Assembly (NCBI RefSeq): GCF_016634425.1
Contig: NZ_JAEPES010000001.1
Coordinates: forward strand, 248,001 to 312,000
Length of the DNA: 64,000 nucleotides
Origin: Lacisediminihabitans changchengi
Lineage (GTDB): Bacteria > Actinomycetota > Actinomycetes > Actinomycetales > Microbacteriaceae
Direction of reading: 5' to 3'
A program made the position numbers and the translations under genes. Below, piece by piece: positions 33,457-42,736 of this stretch (position 1 is its first letter; each line of letters begins with the position of its first letter). Under the pieces are notes generated by a model. It saw only the letters and a program-made list of their open reading frames with translations, did not search any database and had not been told where the DNA came from.

Positions 33457-35511
33457 TCACTTCAGGCGGGTCAGCCGCAGCAGCTGCGCATTGAGCGCCA
33501 CGATGATCGTCGACACCGACATGAGCGCGGCCGCGAGTGCGGGCGGCAGCAGGATGCCCACGCCGAACAGCACGCCGGCCGCCAGCGGGATGCCGAGGAT
33601 GTTGTAGCCGGCAGCCCACCACAGGTTCTGCACCTCTTTGCGGTAGGTCGCACGGCTCAGCGCGATGACGTCGGCCACCGCGCGGGGGTCGCTCGAGGCC
33701 AGCACGATGCCGGCCGATTCGATCGCGACATCCGTCCCCGCCCCGATCGCGATGCCCACGTCGGCCTGCGTAAGCGCGGGCGCATCGTTCACTCCGTCGC
33801 CGACCATCGCGACGCGCAGCTTCTGCGCCTGCAGCGCCGTCACGACGTCGGCCTTGCTGCCCGGCAGAACCTCGGCATGCACCTCGTCGATATCGAGCTG
33901 GCGTGCGACCCAGCCGGCGACTGCCCGCGAGTCACCCGTGACCATCGCCACCCGCACCCCGCGTCTCTTCAGTCGCTCGACAGCCTCCACCGATTCCGGG
34001 CGGATGACGTCGGCCACGGCGATCGCCCCGAGCACCGTCTGCCCATCGAGCACGAACACCACACTCTTGCCCTGCGCCCCGAACTCGCGGCTGACATTGA
34101 CGAGATCGGCGGAGAGCTGGATGCCCCGTTCCGTCAGCACCCGCGGGCCAGCGACCGTCACCGTCCTTCCGCCGACCTTCGCCTGCGCACCCCGCCCGGC
34201 CAGCGAGGTGAATTCCGTCGCCGACTCGACGCTGAGCGCGGATGCCTGCGCCACGATCGCCCGGGCGATCGGATGTTCGGAGCGCCCCTCGACAGACGCG
34301 GCCAGCGCCAGCACCGCATCTTGCTCCCCTGCGGCGACGGGGACGACATCCGTCACCCCCTGGCGGCCCTCGGTGAGCGTGCCGGTCTTGTCGAACAGCA
34401 CCACGTCGACGCTGCGAGCCTCTTCTAGCGCGAGCTTGGTGCGCACCAGGATGCCCGCACGAGCGCCCTTGGTGGTGGCGATGAGCGAGACCAGCGGGAT
34501 GGCGAGCCCGAGGGCGTGCGGGCAGGCGATGACGAGCACGGCTACGACGCGTTCGAGCACGAAACCGGGGTCGCCGGGCGCAAGGATGAACCAGACCACG
34601 AGGGTCAGCACCGCGGCGCCGACGGCCACGTAGAACAGCAGCCCCGCGGCACGGTCGGCCAGCACCTGCGCACCCGACTTGGAGGCCTGAGCGTCGGCTA
34701 CCAGCTTCATGATGCCGGCAAGTGCCGTATCTCCGCCGACTTTGGTGACCCGCACGGTAATGGCCCCAGCCCCGACGATGCTGCCCGCGATGACGCTGGA
34801 GCCGGGACTCTTCGCTATCGCTCTCGATTCCCCGGTGAGCAGCGCCTCATCGACGTCAGACGCGCCCTCGGTCACCTCGCCATCGGCGGGCACCGCGGCA
34901 CCCGGCCGCACGACGACGACGCTGCCGACGGTGAGGTCGGCGACCGCCACCATCGTGCCGTCCTCGAGCTCGGCCTGGTCGGGCAACAGCTTGGCGAGCT
35001 GCCCAAGCGCGTCCTGCGCGCCCATTACCGCCGCCATCTCGATCCAATGGCCGAGCAGCATGATCGTGATGAGAGTCGACAGCTCCCACCAGAAGTCCAT
35101 GCTGGGCAGTCCCAGCGTCACGGCGATGCTGTAGCCGAGCGCGACCACGATGGCCAGCGAGATCAGCAGCATCATGCCCGGTGTGCGAGACCGCAGTTCG
35201 GCGATGCCGCCCCGCAGAAACACCAGACCGCCGTAGAAGAACAGCGCGATACCGAATACCGCAGGGATGTACTGGCTGCCCGGGAATCGCGGACCGGAGA
35301 GTCCCAGGATGTCTTGGAGGCCGGTCGAGAACACCAGCGTCGGCACGGTGAGCACGAGACTGAGCCAGAACTTGCGCCGGAACATCCGCGGATCATGGCC
35401 GCTGTGGCCGCTGTGATCGCCGCCCCCGGCGTGATCGTGCACGTCGCGCGTGTCGTGCATCGAATGGTCGATCGTCGCGTCGCGTGCGGGCTGGTTCGTC
35501 ATGCGCTCCAT
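33457..35511 (-). CDS. P1B-type heavy-metal ATPase, CPH motif (CopB-like copper exporter)
   Basis: Metal-translocating P-type ATPase of 684 residues. The N-terminus is His-rich (HDHAGGGDHSGHSGHD), in place of a CxxC domain. Transport-site motif CPH (IACPHALGLA) with YNILGIPLAAG and MSVST in the last helices fits the P1B-3 (CopB) subgroup, which moves Cu+ or Ag+. The actuator TGES (LLTGES), phosphorylation DKTGTLTEG and hinge GDGVNDAPAL are intact, so it should be functional. The ATG at 35511 is taken; an ATG at 35502 (MTNQPARD) is equally plausible. A GC-rich palindrome resembling a CsoR operator lies directly upstream. Confidence 0.88.
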   Translation of the reverse strand: MERMTNQPARDATIDHSMHDTRDVHDHAGGGDHSGHSGHDPRMFRRKFWLSLVLTVPTLVFSTGLQDILGLSGPRFPGSQYIPAVFGIALFFYGGLVFLRGGIAELRSRTPGMMLLISLAIVVALGYSIAVTLGLPSMDFWWELSTLITIMLLGHWIEMAAVMGAQDALGQLAKLLPDQAELEDGTMVAVADLTVGSVVVVRPGAAVPADGEVTEGASDVDEALLTGESRAIAKSPGSSVIAGSIVGAGAITVRVTKVGGDTALAGIMKLVADAQASKSGAQVLADRAAGLLFYVAVGAAVLTLVVWFILAPGDPGFVLERVVAVLVIACPHALGLAIPLVSLIATTKGARAGILVRTKLALEEARSVDVVLFDKTGTLTEGRQGVTDVVPVAAGEQDAVLALAASVEGRSEHPIARAIVAQASALSVESATEFTSLAGRGAQAKVGGRTVTVAGPRVLTERGIQLSADLVNVSREFGAQGKSVVFVLDGQTVLGAIAVADVIRPESVEAVERLKRRGVRVAMVTGDSRAVAGWVARQLDIDEVHAEVLPGSKADVVTALQAQKLRVAMVGDGVNDAPALTQADVGIAIGAGTDVAIESAGIVLASSDPRAVADVIALSRATYRKEVQNLWWAAGYNILGIPLAAGVLFGVGILLPPALAAALMSVSTIIVALNAQLLRLTRLK

Positions 35512-35513
35512 AA

Positions 35514-35528
35514 TACCCCCGGGGGGTA
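35514..35528. promoter_or_regulatory. CsoR-like copper operator
   Basis: Palindrome TACCCCCGGGGGGTA between the divergent metal ATPase and metallo-hydrolase genes. It has the G-tract half-sites flanked by TA typical of sites for CsoR/RcnR (DUF156) repressors in actinobacteria. It touches the ATPase start and lies within its likely transcription start region. No csoR gene is in the window. Confidence 0.6.
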
Positions 35529-35566
35529 CTATCGAGCAACGAAGTGAGGCGAGTAAAGTCTCAGGT

Positions 35567-36205
35567 ATGCGAGTGACCAAACAAGAACATGCCGCCCTGA
35601 TCCTTCAGTCAGCGGAGAAGGTGCTGGTCGTCGATCCGGGGTCGTTCACCACCGCGCTCGTCGGTCTCAGCAACGTCGTCGGCATCGTCATCACCCACGA
35701 GCACGCCGACCATTGGACCGCCGAGCAGCTCACCCGCATTATCGACCGCAATCCCGACGCGGTCATCTACGGGCCCGCCGGGGTCGTCGCGGCGGCGAGC
35801 GACTTCCATGTCGTGGTGGTCGAGGCGGGTGACACGGTCACGGTAGAGCCGTTTACCCTGCGCTTCTTCGGCGGCGAGCACGCTGTCATCCATTCATCCA
35901 TCCCGGTCGTCGACAACCTGGGCGTGCTCGTCAACGACACCCTGTACTACCCCGGAGACTCCTACACGATCCCTGAGGGCGTCGAGGTCGACACCCTCGC
36001 GGCCCCGGTTGGAGCTCCGTGGCTGAAGATCGGTGACGCGATGGACTTCGTTCTTGCCGTGAAACCGCGCCGCGCGTTCGCCGTTCACGAGATGACGCTC
36101 TCTACGGCGGGCAAAAACATGCAGCGCGAGCGGCTGGCCTGGGCAACAGAGCAGGGCGGCGGCGAGTTCTTCGTGCTCGAGCCCGGCGAATCGCTCGATC
36201 TCTAA
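35567..36205 (+). CDS. MBL-fold metallo-hydrolase (UlaG-like)
   Basis: 212-residue protein of the metallo-beta-lactamase superfamily, L-ascorbate-lactonase/UlaG-like. Metal-binding motif HEHADHW appears at about residues 45-51, with later GGEHAVIH and LYYPGDSYTIP supplying the second His and bridging Asp, and HEMTLSTAG near the C-terminus. It lacks a signal peptide. The ATG at 35567 is preceded at 7 nt by TAAAGT (35554-35559), which suggests a leaderless start. The divergent metal ATPase and operator raise the possibility of shared copper control, but the operator is 38 bp upstream and the link is unproven. Confidence 0.85.
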   Translation: MRVTKQEHAALILQSAEKVLVVDPGSFTTALVGLSNVVGIVITHEHADHWTAEQLTRIIDRNPDAVIYGPAGVVAAASDFHVVVVEAGDTVTVEPFTLRFFGGEHAVIHSSIPVVDNLGVLVNDTLYYPGDSYTIPEGVEVDTLAAPVGAPWLKIGDAMDFVLAVKPRRAFAVHEMTLSTAGKNMQRERLAWATEQGGGEFFVLEPGESLDL

Positions 36206-36212
36206 CCGCGGG

Positions 36213-37424
36213 TCAGGCCGCGACCATCTGCTCGCCGCGAACAGTGGCACGGATGACCGCGGCCGCGGCGCCGCGCGCCCAGTCGTCGAAGGTGTGGCTG
36301 GTCGTCACGATGCGGGCGTTCGCTGCGGAACCGAAAGCGTGCTCGGCAAAGGCCTCCCGCAGGCGCGTCTCGTATAGGTCGTAGTTCGCCACCGATTCGC
36401 CGGCGACCAAGACGATCTCCGGGCCTACCAGGTTCACCATCGCCGCAACAGCGGTGCCGATCACGCGGCCGGCCCGATCGAAGGCCGCAACGGCTGAGGC
36501 ATTACCGGCGTGGGCCAGGTCGATGGCGTCCTGCAGGCTGAGCTCTGGGCGCTCTTCACTTGCACGGATGGCGGCGAGGATCGAACCGGACGACGCGACG
36601 GCCTCGACGCAGCCGTGGCGGCCGCACGTGCAGAGGTAACTCTCGGGAGCGAGCGGCAGGTGGCCGATCTCCCCCGCGACGCCGTTCGCCCCGGACACGA
36701 CGTCACCGTTCACGTACAGCCCGCAGCCGATTCCGGCACCGATGGTGACGATGGCGAAGGTGCCAGCGTCGACCCCGACGCCGAACCACTGCTCGGCAAT
36801 AGTGAGGGCGCGCACATCGTTCTCAATGAGCACCGGCGACTGGAGCTCGTCGGCGAGAATGCGTCCGAGCGGCACCTCGTGCCAGCCGAGCAGCGCGGAG
36901 TCGCGGACCACTCCGCCTCGCGTGTCGACGTCGCCAGAGACCGAGACGCCGATGCCCGCGACGCGCGCGGCCGAATCGCCGAGATCAGCCCGCAGCGAAC
37001 TGACCGCGGAGACGACGGCGGTGACGATCGTCTCGACGGAGGTGTCTGCGACCGGAAGGTGCACGGAGTGGATGATCTCCGCGCGCATCGTCGTCGCGAC
37101 ACCGATCACCTCGTCGGCATTCACCTTCACACCGATCGACAGGAGCGAGTTCGGCATGACCCGCAACGGATACACCGGGCGCCCGGGGGCGAGACCACGC
37201 TGTTGCTCGTCGTCGACCACGACGAATCCTTCGACGATGAGCGGAGTGACCGCCTTAGTGACGGCCGCCTGCGACAGTCCAGTCTGACGGGTGATGTCGA
37301 TCCGCCCGATCGGCCCGTGCGTGAGGATTCGGGTGAACACATCGATGGCGGCCGGCGTGCGCAGTTCGAGCCGCGGCGGCGCAGCGACGACCGGATCCGG
37401 TCGTGCGGTCGAAAGGGTCGTCAT
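36213..37424 (-). CDS. ROK family transcriptional regulator
   Basis: Sugar-responsive repressor of 403 residues. An N-terminal winged helix (GPIGRIDITRQTGLSQAAVTKA) is joined to a ROK ATPase-like domain with GIGVSVSGDVD, the DNVRAL-like NDVRALTIAEQ, TIGAGIGCGLYVNG, and the zinc site CTCGRHGCVEAV. ROK regulators usually sense the sugar imported by a linked transporter. This one lies next to the broken solute-binding protein and the GH95/CE7/GH36 genes, so it probably controls that locus. The ATG at 37424 follows GCAGGAGA directly. Convergent with the MBL gene, 7 bp apart. Confidence 0.9.
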   Translation of the reverse strand: MTTLSTARPDPVVAAPPRLELRTPAAIDVFTRILTHGPIGRIDITRQTGLSQAAVTKAVTPLIVEGFVVVDDEQQRGLAPGRPVYPLRVMPNSLLSIGVKVNADEVIGVATTMRAEIIHSVHLPVADTSVETIVTAVVSAVSSLRADLGDSAARVAGIGVSVSGDVDTRGGVVRDSALLGWHEVPLGRILADELQSPVLIENDVRALTIAEQWFGVGVDAGTFAIVTIGAGIGCGLYVNGDVVSGANGVAGEIGHLPLAPESYLCTCGRHGCVEAVASSGSILAAIRASEERPELSLQDAIDLAHAGNASAVAAFDRAGRVIGTAVAAMVNLVGPEIVLVAGESVANYDLYETRLREAFAEHAFGSAANARIVTTSHTFDDWARGAAAAVIRATVRGEQMVAA

Positions 37425-37489
37425 TCTCCTGCTCCCCGTGTGCCATCACGCTGATCGTGAAGGCGAGTGTATTGCCCAATTGATGGAAA

Positions 37490-37525
37490 GTGGACCTGCC
37501 CGCCGCGGTCGACGGGCAGGTCCAC
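37490..37525 (-). terminator. Strong hairpin after the solute-binding protein gene
   Basis: A perfect 13-bp stem (37490-37502 with 37513-37525, GTGGACCTGCCCG/CGGGCAGGTCCAC) with a 10-nt loop begins 4 nt after the stop codon. The minus-strand sequence after it is TTTCC, a weak U-run. It would end the sugar operon before the ROK gene, which lies downstream on the same strand. Confidence 0.7.
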
Positions 37526-37529
37526 ACTG

Positions 37530-38882
37530 CTAGTTCTTGCCGGCGATGACGTTCTTTGCCGCGGTGTACAGCTTCGGGAAGACCTCACCGTTGGTCTCGT
37601 GCAGCATGTACGACTCGAACATCGGGGTCAGAGTGGTGCCGATGTCCGACCCGTTGGCGTACGGCGAAGCCGGGTAGATTTCTTTCTTTTGCGCAGCGTT
37701 CTCGAACACGCTGAGATCGACGCCCTTCGACTTCTGCGATGCGGCGAAGGTCTTCATCGCGCCGGGAATCGACGGGAAGAACGAACCGCTGACGAGGGCA
37801 GCCTTCGTCTGGCAGCCCTCCGTCCCCATGTAGGAGATCCACTTCCAGGCTGCTTCCTTGTTCTTGCTGCCAGCCCAGATTTCGTTGCCGTTGGAGTTGC
37901 TCAACGACGCGCGCGTGGTGCCGTCCGGGCCGAGCACGGTCGGCGCGACACCGATCTTGAGGCCGGGCAGTTGCAGGGCGGTGGATGCGGTCCACGAGCC
38001 GTCTTCGAGAAGCGCGACCTTGCCGGATCCGAGCTGCTCGGTACCGCCGATGGTGAACTCACCGAACTTCGGCGCGATGCCGCGGTCACTCAGCCCACGC
38101 ATGTACTCCATGGTCTGGGCGAAGATCGGCTTGTCGTACTGGAACGCGGTCGGCCACGAGTCTTTGTTGCCGAGGCGCCATCCGGTGGTCGAGATGAACG
38201 AGCCCCACGTGGTCTGCCCGAGGAAGTCGCTGCTGCCGAGGAGCCCGGAACCGTAGACGGCGACGTGGTCCTTGTCGAACCCGGCCTCGTCGGCGTGCTT
38301 GCCGTTGACATCCGTCGTCAAGCGAGCAGCGATCTTGTCGAAGGTGCCGCCGTCCTTCGGGTTCCAGGTCATCGTCTGGATGTCCTTGTCGGTGAGCCCG
38401 GCCTTCTCAACCATGTCTTTGTTGTAGAAGAATGCGGGCGCTGCCCAGTCGAGCGGAAGTCCGTACTGCTTGCCATCGGTGTACTTCCACGCGCTCACCC
38501 CGACGTTGAACCGGTCGAGGCTGTACTTGTCTGCCGTGATGTAGCTGTCGAGCGGCTCCAGTTGGTGCTGCTTGGCGTAGGCGTCGAAGAACTGCACGCT
38601 GTTCTAGAACGCGTCTGGCGCATTGCCTGCCACGAATCCCGCGGTGAGTTTAGTGAAGTAGGCATCCACCGCGTACTGCGAGATCTTGATCGTGATACCG
38701 GGGTTCTCTTTCTCGAACCCGGCGAGGCAGGACTTGTACGACGCTGCCTGCTTCTCGTCCCAGGTCCACCAGTTGACGGTCGTCTGGCCCGACCCGGAGT
38801 TGCCGCTGCCGGCGGCGCAGCCGACCAGCGGGATCATCAGAGCCGCCACCACGAGGGCGGGTATCAGTTTCGTGAGCTTCAT
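37530..38882 (-). pseudogene. ABC sugar solute-binding protein interrupted by an in-frame amber codon
   Basis: Carbohydrate-uptake (CUT1) binding lipoprotein of 450 codons. The signal peptide and lipobox (LIPALVVAALMIPLVGCAAG) lie at the start, followed by NWWTWDEKQAASYKSCLAGF. Codon 93 is TAG (38606-38604), in the stretch GNAPDAF-stop-NSVQFF; the frame then continues uninterrupted and shows AAPAFFYNKDMVEKAGL, GTEQLGSGKVALLEDGSW and SFFPSIPG, all normal. A single base change from CAG or TGG explains it. The first part could be secreted as a 92-residue stub. The ATG at 38882 has AAAGAGAGA upstream and overlaps the esterase stop (ATGA). Confidence 0.9.
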
Positions 38883-39916
38883 TGTCTCTCTTTCTGTGGG
38901 GGGACATCCGCGGCGGCGCGCGACATTGCCGCGCCGCTCAGGATGGGTTCTCGGTGTTGTCGGTGAGTTCTGTGGAGTCGGTGAAGTGTGCTGATGAGCC
39001 CGGCGAGATCGTCGCTGCCTCCGGCCTCGTGCCCGTTGAACGGCCAGATCCGTATGGACTTCTCTCCGCGGTACGCGTTGTGGGCGGCGAAGACGCTCGA
39101 CGGCAGGCTGATTCCGTCCATCAGTCCGATGGAGAACCATCCAGGAGCGACAGCGCGCCGGGCGAAGTTGACGCCGTCGAAGTACGAGAGGGTCTCAAAG
39201 ATGAGGTCGCGATCGTGATGCCGCTGCGCAAGAGCGTCGCCGAGCTCGCGATAGGGATACGCGTCGGTGGCGACGGATGCTCGCGGGAAGTCGCAGAGGA
39301 ACGGCGCCTGGAAGAAGCCCGCGACCAGGTCATCGACCAGCCCGCTGACCGCCAGCGCGATGCCACCGCCCTGACTGTTGCCAGCGACGGACACCCACGC
39401 CGGGTCGACCGAGTCAAGCGAGCGCACGGCATCGACCGCTCGCACCGCGTCGGCGAAGACGCGACGGTAGTAGTAGGTCTCGCGCGAGGCGATGCCACGG
39501 GTGAGCAGGCCTTTCGACGCCGGGCCCACTCCCGGGATGTCCTCGGTGACGCCGCTGCCCTGCCCGCGGGTATCCATGAGAAGGCTCGCGTAGCCGGACG
39601 CGGCGAGCACGATGTCGTCGAGCGGATGCCCGCGGCCAGCGCCATAGCCGTTGAAGTGCACCACGGCCGGGAGCGCTGCCGCGCGCTGCCGCGGAAGGCG
39701 AAGCCAGGCGTGCACGCGCGTGGCGTCGGATCCGGTGAAGGTGAGGTCGAAGACATCCACCTCGCGCAGTCCGGTGTCGACCGGGTTCAGTTCGAGGTCG
39801 AGCGGATATGCGCGTGCCGCGGCGATCGTCCGCGCCCAGAACTCGTCGAAATCGGCCGGGTCGTGCACCGAGCTGCGGTACTCCCGAAGCTGGTCTTCTG
39901 GCAGGTCGACGAACAT
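38879..39916 (-). CDS. Acetylxylan esterase, CE7 (AXE1) family
   Basis: Cytoplasmic carbohydrate esterase of 345 residues that removes acetyl groups from imported oligosaccharides. CE7 features include FDEFWARTIAAA, FNGYGAGRGHPLDD, LLMDTRGQGSG, the nucleophile elbow AGNSQGGGIALA, FLCDFPR and a terminal NGHEAGG (catalytic His). The last 30 or so residues (HRLHRTHRQHREP and beyond) are longer than usual. No signal peptide, in line with a family that works inside the cell. The ATG overlaps the GH95 stop (TGATG) and its own stop overlaps the binding-protein start. Confidence 0.88.
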   Translation of the reverse strand: MFVDLPEDQLREYRSSVHDPADFDEFWARTIAAARAYPLDLELNPVDTGLREVDVFDLTFTGSDATRVHAWLRLPRQRAAALPAVVHFNGYGAGRGHPLDDIVLAASGYASLLMDTRGQGSGVTEDIPGVGPASKGLLTRGIASRETYYYRRVFADAVRAVDAVRSLDSVDPAWVSVAGNSQGGGIALAVSGLVDDLVAGFFQAPFLCDFPRASVATDAYPYRELGDALAQRHHDRDLIFETLSYFDGVNFARRAVAPGWFSIGLMDGISLPSSVFAAHNAYRGEKSIRIWPFNGHEAGGSDDLAGLISTLHRLHRTHRQHREPILSGAAMSRAAADVPPQKERQ

Positions 39917-42327
39917 CAGCGGGTAACCAGGGCGAAGTCGTAGGCCGACAACTCGATCGGCTCTGCACTCAGGAGCAGACTGAGCTCGGCGCCGCGGTAC
40001 GTCACTCGCACCGGTTCGGCGCCCCCGGCCGTGTGGACGAGACTCGCTCGAACGAGCTCACCCGCGGCCCACTCGACATCGATCGACACCGCGCCCGGCA
40101 GGCGGATGCCGCGAACCGATCCCTCCGACCAGGCCTCGGGCAGTGCGGGGAGCAGGCGCACCACCCCGCGCTCCCCCTGCACGACGGTGGCCGCGATGCC
40201 GACGATGAATCCGTAGTTTCCGTCGAGTTGCACCGGCGGGTGCGTACTGAAAAGGTTCGGCGCCAGGCCGCCCCAGTCGCCACCATCAGCCTCGGCGAGC
40301 GCGTGGAGGTCGCGTTCGTAGGGCCGGGTCGCCTCGAGCAGCAGGGACCGCACCGCCTCCCCGTCGCCCAGCCGCGCGCGCAGCGCCATCTTCCACGCCC
40401 ACGACCAGCCCATCGCGCCCGAACCTCGGCGATCAAGCAGCTGTCGTGCAGCCTCCGCGAGCTCCGGGGTGCCTTCGGGATGGATCTGCCCGAGCGGGAA
40501 CAGCGCGACCACCTGCGATATGTGACGGTGCGCTGGATTCAGTTCTTCGTAATCCTCCGCCCACTCCTGCAACCAGCCACCGGCGGTGATCGCAGGAGCC
40601 GGGAGCAGCGGGATGGCCCGCGTGATGCGGGCGGTGAGGTCATCCTGCAGCCCGAGTACGGTCGCGGTGGCGATCGTGTCCGCGAAGACCCGGCGGATCA
40701 GGGAAATGTCCATCGCCGTGGAGCTGCCGAGCGACTCACGGTGTCCGTCGGGTCCGATGAACAGGTTCTCGGGGGATGTCGACGGGATCGTCCGCAGGCG
40801 ACCGGCACCGTCTTCCGTCAACCAGGAGAGGGCGAATTCAGTCGCTCCCCGGAGAAGCGGGAGCGCGGTGCACTCGAGGAACTCCCGGTCGAGGGTCGCT
40901 TCGTAGTGCGTCCACAGATGGGTCGCCAGCCACATGCCCCCCATCGGCCAGAACGCCCACGACACATCGCCGTGACCCGCGCCGACCGGCAGCGCCCAGC
41001 CCCAGAGATCGGTGTTGTGGTGCGCGACCCAGCCGTTGGCCCCGTAGAGCTCCGCGGCGACGGCCGTGCCGTTCTCCGCCACCCGCTGGATCAGGTCGAA
41101 CAGCGGCAGATGCGTCTCAGAGAGCCCAGCGAGCTCTGCACCCCAGTAGTTCATCTGGGTGTTGATGTTGATCGTGTAATTCGACGACCACGGCGGACGC
41201 TGCTGGTCGTTCCAGATGCCCTGCAGATTCGCGGGCGGTCCGCCCGGGCGCGACGAGGAGGCGAGCAAGTACCGCCCGAACTGGAACATCACGGTGGCAA
41301 CCAGACGATCATCGCCGGAGCGCAGCACGTCGGTCGCGACTTCGAACCGGCCCGAGCGACGCTTTCCGATGGTGAGCGACGTGCCGCCGAGCAGACCACC
41401 GAGATCGCTACGGTGGTCGGCGAGCAGCCGTTCTGCGCCAACGGCGAGTGCCGCGGATGCCCGACTCTCCGCCTCGGCCACCCGGGCATCGGTCGCTGAA
41501 CGCCCGACATCACGGCCGTCGCGGTGCCACCAGTGCTCGGCGTTCGTGGACGAGGAAAGAGTCAGCAGCACCCGCGTTGCGCCGGTGATAGTGACGACAT
41601 CGTTTCCGGTAGTCAGCTCGCCATCGGTGTCCGCCGCGAGAGCGGCGACAGCGAAAGGGTCGAAGCGCTCGGCGTCGACCGCCGCCGCATACCGGCGGTC
41701 TACCGCAGACTCCTCGTGCAGCGGAGCGCCGTCGACAGGCAGCTCCACCCCGAGACTGACCACCCCGTCGGAGGCGGCGCGGTGACGGATGCGCTCCCCA
41801 CTTCCCAGCGCGATTCTGAGGTCGAGCGGTGCTTCTGCCACGATCTCGACGCACATGGCTTGCGCGGGGCGCGATGCCCAGCTGCGGCGCATGACCGGCA
41901 CGTCGCCGACGCGGAATCGTTCGGTCACGACTCCGTCGTCGAGATCCAGCTCGCGTCCCCCGTATGACGAGTCGCCGGGGCTGGTGACGTCGATGGTGAG
42001 ATCCACGAAGGGGAGAAATTCCTGACTCCACCGAGCCTCGAACAGGTCGAGCAACAGAGACTCCGCGCGGCGGTAGTCACGAGCGTCGATGGCGGACCGG
42101 ACCTCGGCCAGGCGTTCGGGCCCCGCACCGGCGGCGGTGCGCTCGGCGAGCGCAACGGCCGGGCCGTCAGGGCTGCCGGACCAGGCGAATCCGTCATTGA
42201 TCTGCCAGCGGGCGGAGGTCGCACCACCGAAGACCATGGCGCCGAGTCGGCCATTGCCGATCGGGGCCGCCTCGACCCACTCCTCGGCGGGAGTGGGCCA
42301 GAACAGGCGGAGAGTGTCGGCGGGCAT
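39916..42327 (-). CDS. GH95 family alpha-L-fucosidase
   Basis: Glycoside hydrolase of 803 residues, GH95, inverting alpha-1,2-L-fucosidase type, which removes terminal fucose from plant or host glycans. The N-terminal NGRLGAMVFGG, INDGFAWSG and the (alpha/alpha)6 barrel motifs NLQGIWNDQQRPPWSSNY, INTQMNYWGAELAGLSE, GWVAHHNTDLWG, and later ISQVVALFPLGQI and LDGNYGFIVGIAATVVQ are present. No signal peptide, so it acts on imported sugars. The ATG at 42327 overlaps the stop of the permease remnant by one base. GH95 beside CE7 esterase and alpha-galactosidase suggests xyloglucan or mucin-like substrates. Confidence 0.9.
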   Translation of the reverse strand: MPADTLRLFWPTPAEEWVEAAPIGNGRLGAMVFGGATSARWQINDGFAWSGSPDGPAVALAERTAAGAGPERLAEVRSAIDARDYRRAESLLLDLFEARWSQEFLPFVDLTIDVTSPGDSSYGGRELDLDDGVVTERFRVGDVPVMRRSWASRPAQAMCVEIVAEAPLDLRIALGSGERIRHRAASDGVVSLGVELPVDGAPLHEESAVDRRYAAAVDAERFDPFAVAALAADTDGELTTGNDVVTITGATRVLLTLSSSTNAEHWWHRDGRDVGRSATDARVAEAESRASAALAVGAERLLADHRSDLGGLLGGTSLTIGKRRSGRFEVATDVLRSGDDRLVATVMFQFGRYLLASSSRPGGPPANLQGIWNDQQRPPWSSNYTININTQMNYWGAELAGLSETHLPLFDLIQRVAENGTAVAAELYGANGWVAHHNTDLWGWALPVGAGHGDVSWAFWPMGGMWLATHLWTHYEATLDREFLECTALPLLRGATEFALSWLTEDGAGRLRTIPSTSPENLFIGPDGHRESLGSSTAMDISLIRRVFADTIATATVLGLQDDLTARITRAIPLLPAPAITAGGWLQEWAEDYEELNPAHRHISQVVALFPLGQIHPEGTPELAEAARQLLDRRGSGAMGWSWAWKMALRARLGDGEAVRSLLLEATRPYERDLHALAEADGGDWGGLAPNLFSTHPPVQLDGNYGFIVGIAATVVQGERGVVRLLPALPEAWSEGSVRGIRLPGAVSIDVEWAAGELVRASLVHTAGGAEPVRVTYRGAELSLLLSAEPIELSAYDFALVTR

Positions 42328-42583
42328 CACTTGATTCCCGAGAAACCGATGGAGTTGACGATGCGCTTGCCGAAGACCATGAACAGGATCAGCATCGGCA
42401 GCGCGGAGATCAGCGTCGCCGCCATGAGTCCTGCCCAGTCGGGCGATGCCTGCAGCACGGCGAGCACGAGAAGGCGAGCCGGGCATCACCGCGGTGTGCT
42501 GGCGAATTCGCGTTCAGGGATCCCCGCGGAACCTTGCGCTGTGGCCGGGCTTTGGAAGCTCGGGGTACTACCGTGATCGCCAT
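42327..42583 (-). pseudogene. ABC sugar permease remnant (N- and C-termini fused by deletion)
   Basis: The minus strand opens at an ATG (42583) with AGGTGA 5 nt upstream and reads MAITVVPRASKARPQRKVP followed by RGSLNANSPAHRG, the cytoplasmic start of a CUT1 permease. Immediately afterwards, in another frame, appear LVLAVLQASPDWAGLMAATL, ISALPMLILFMVFGKRIVN and SIGFSGIK-stop, the last about 45 residues of a MalG-type permease. The central 200 or more residues, including the EAA loop, are missing. The stop overlaps the GH95 start (TGATG). It is a clear relic of an internal deletion near 42488. Confidence 0.8.
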
Positions 42584-42681
42584 TGACTTCACCTATCGTC
42601 GAGATCGACGAGGCACGAGGACGGCATCGTCGAGAACTGCGTGAATCGCCGGGCGATGTGCTCGTCGAGTCGCTTTCGGTA

Positions 42682-42710
42682 GCATAAGTATGAATAATTG
42701 ATGCTGTCAA
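42682..42710 (-). promoter_or_regulatory. Probable promoter of the degenerate sugar operon
   Basis: TTGACA on the minus strand (42710-42705) is a perfect -35. TTATGC (42687-42682), after 17 nt, is a weak -10 preceded by AC; TACTTA one step upstream is an alternative. It lies in the gap between the permease remnant and the divergent alpha-galactosidase gene, a natural place for ROK control. The lower-GC TATGAATAATTGATGCTG is in the same gap. Confidence 0.45.
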
Positions 42711-42736
42711 CTAATTCGACGATGAAGGACAAAAGC

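Noticed and set aside
38604..38606. Pyrrolysine or other recoding at the amber codon in the binding-protein gene
   Set aside because: No pyl genes in the window, and the residue aligns with a variable position; a nonsense mutation is simpler.
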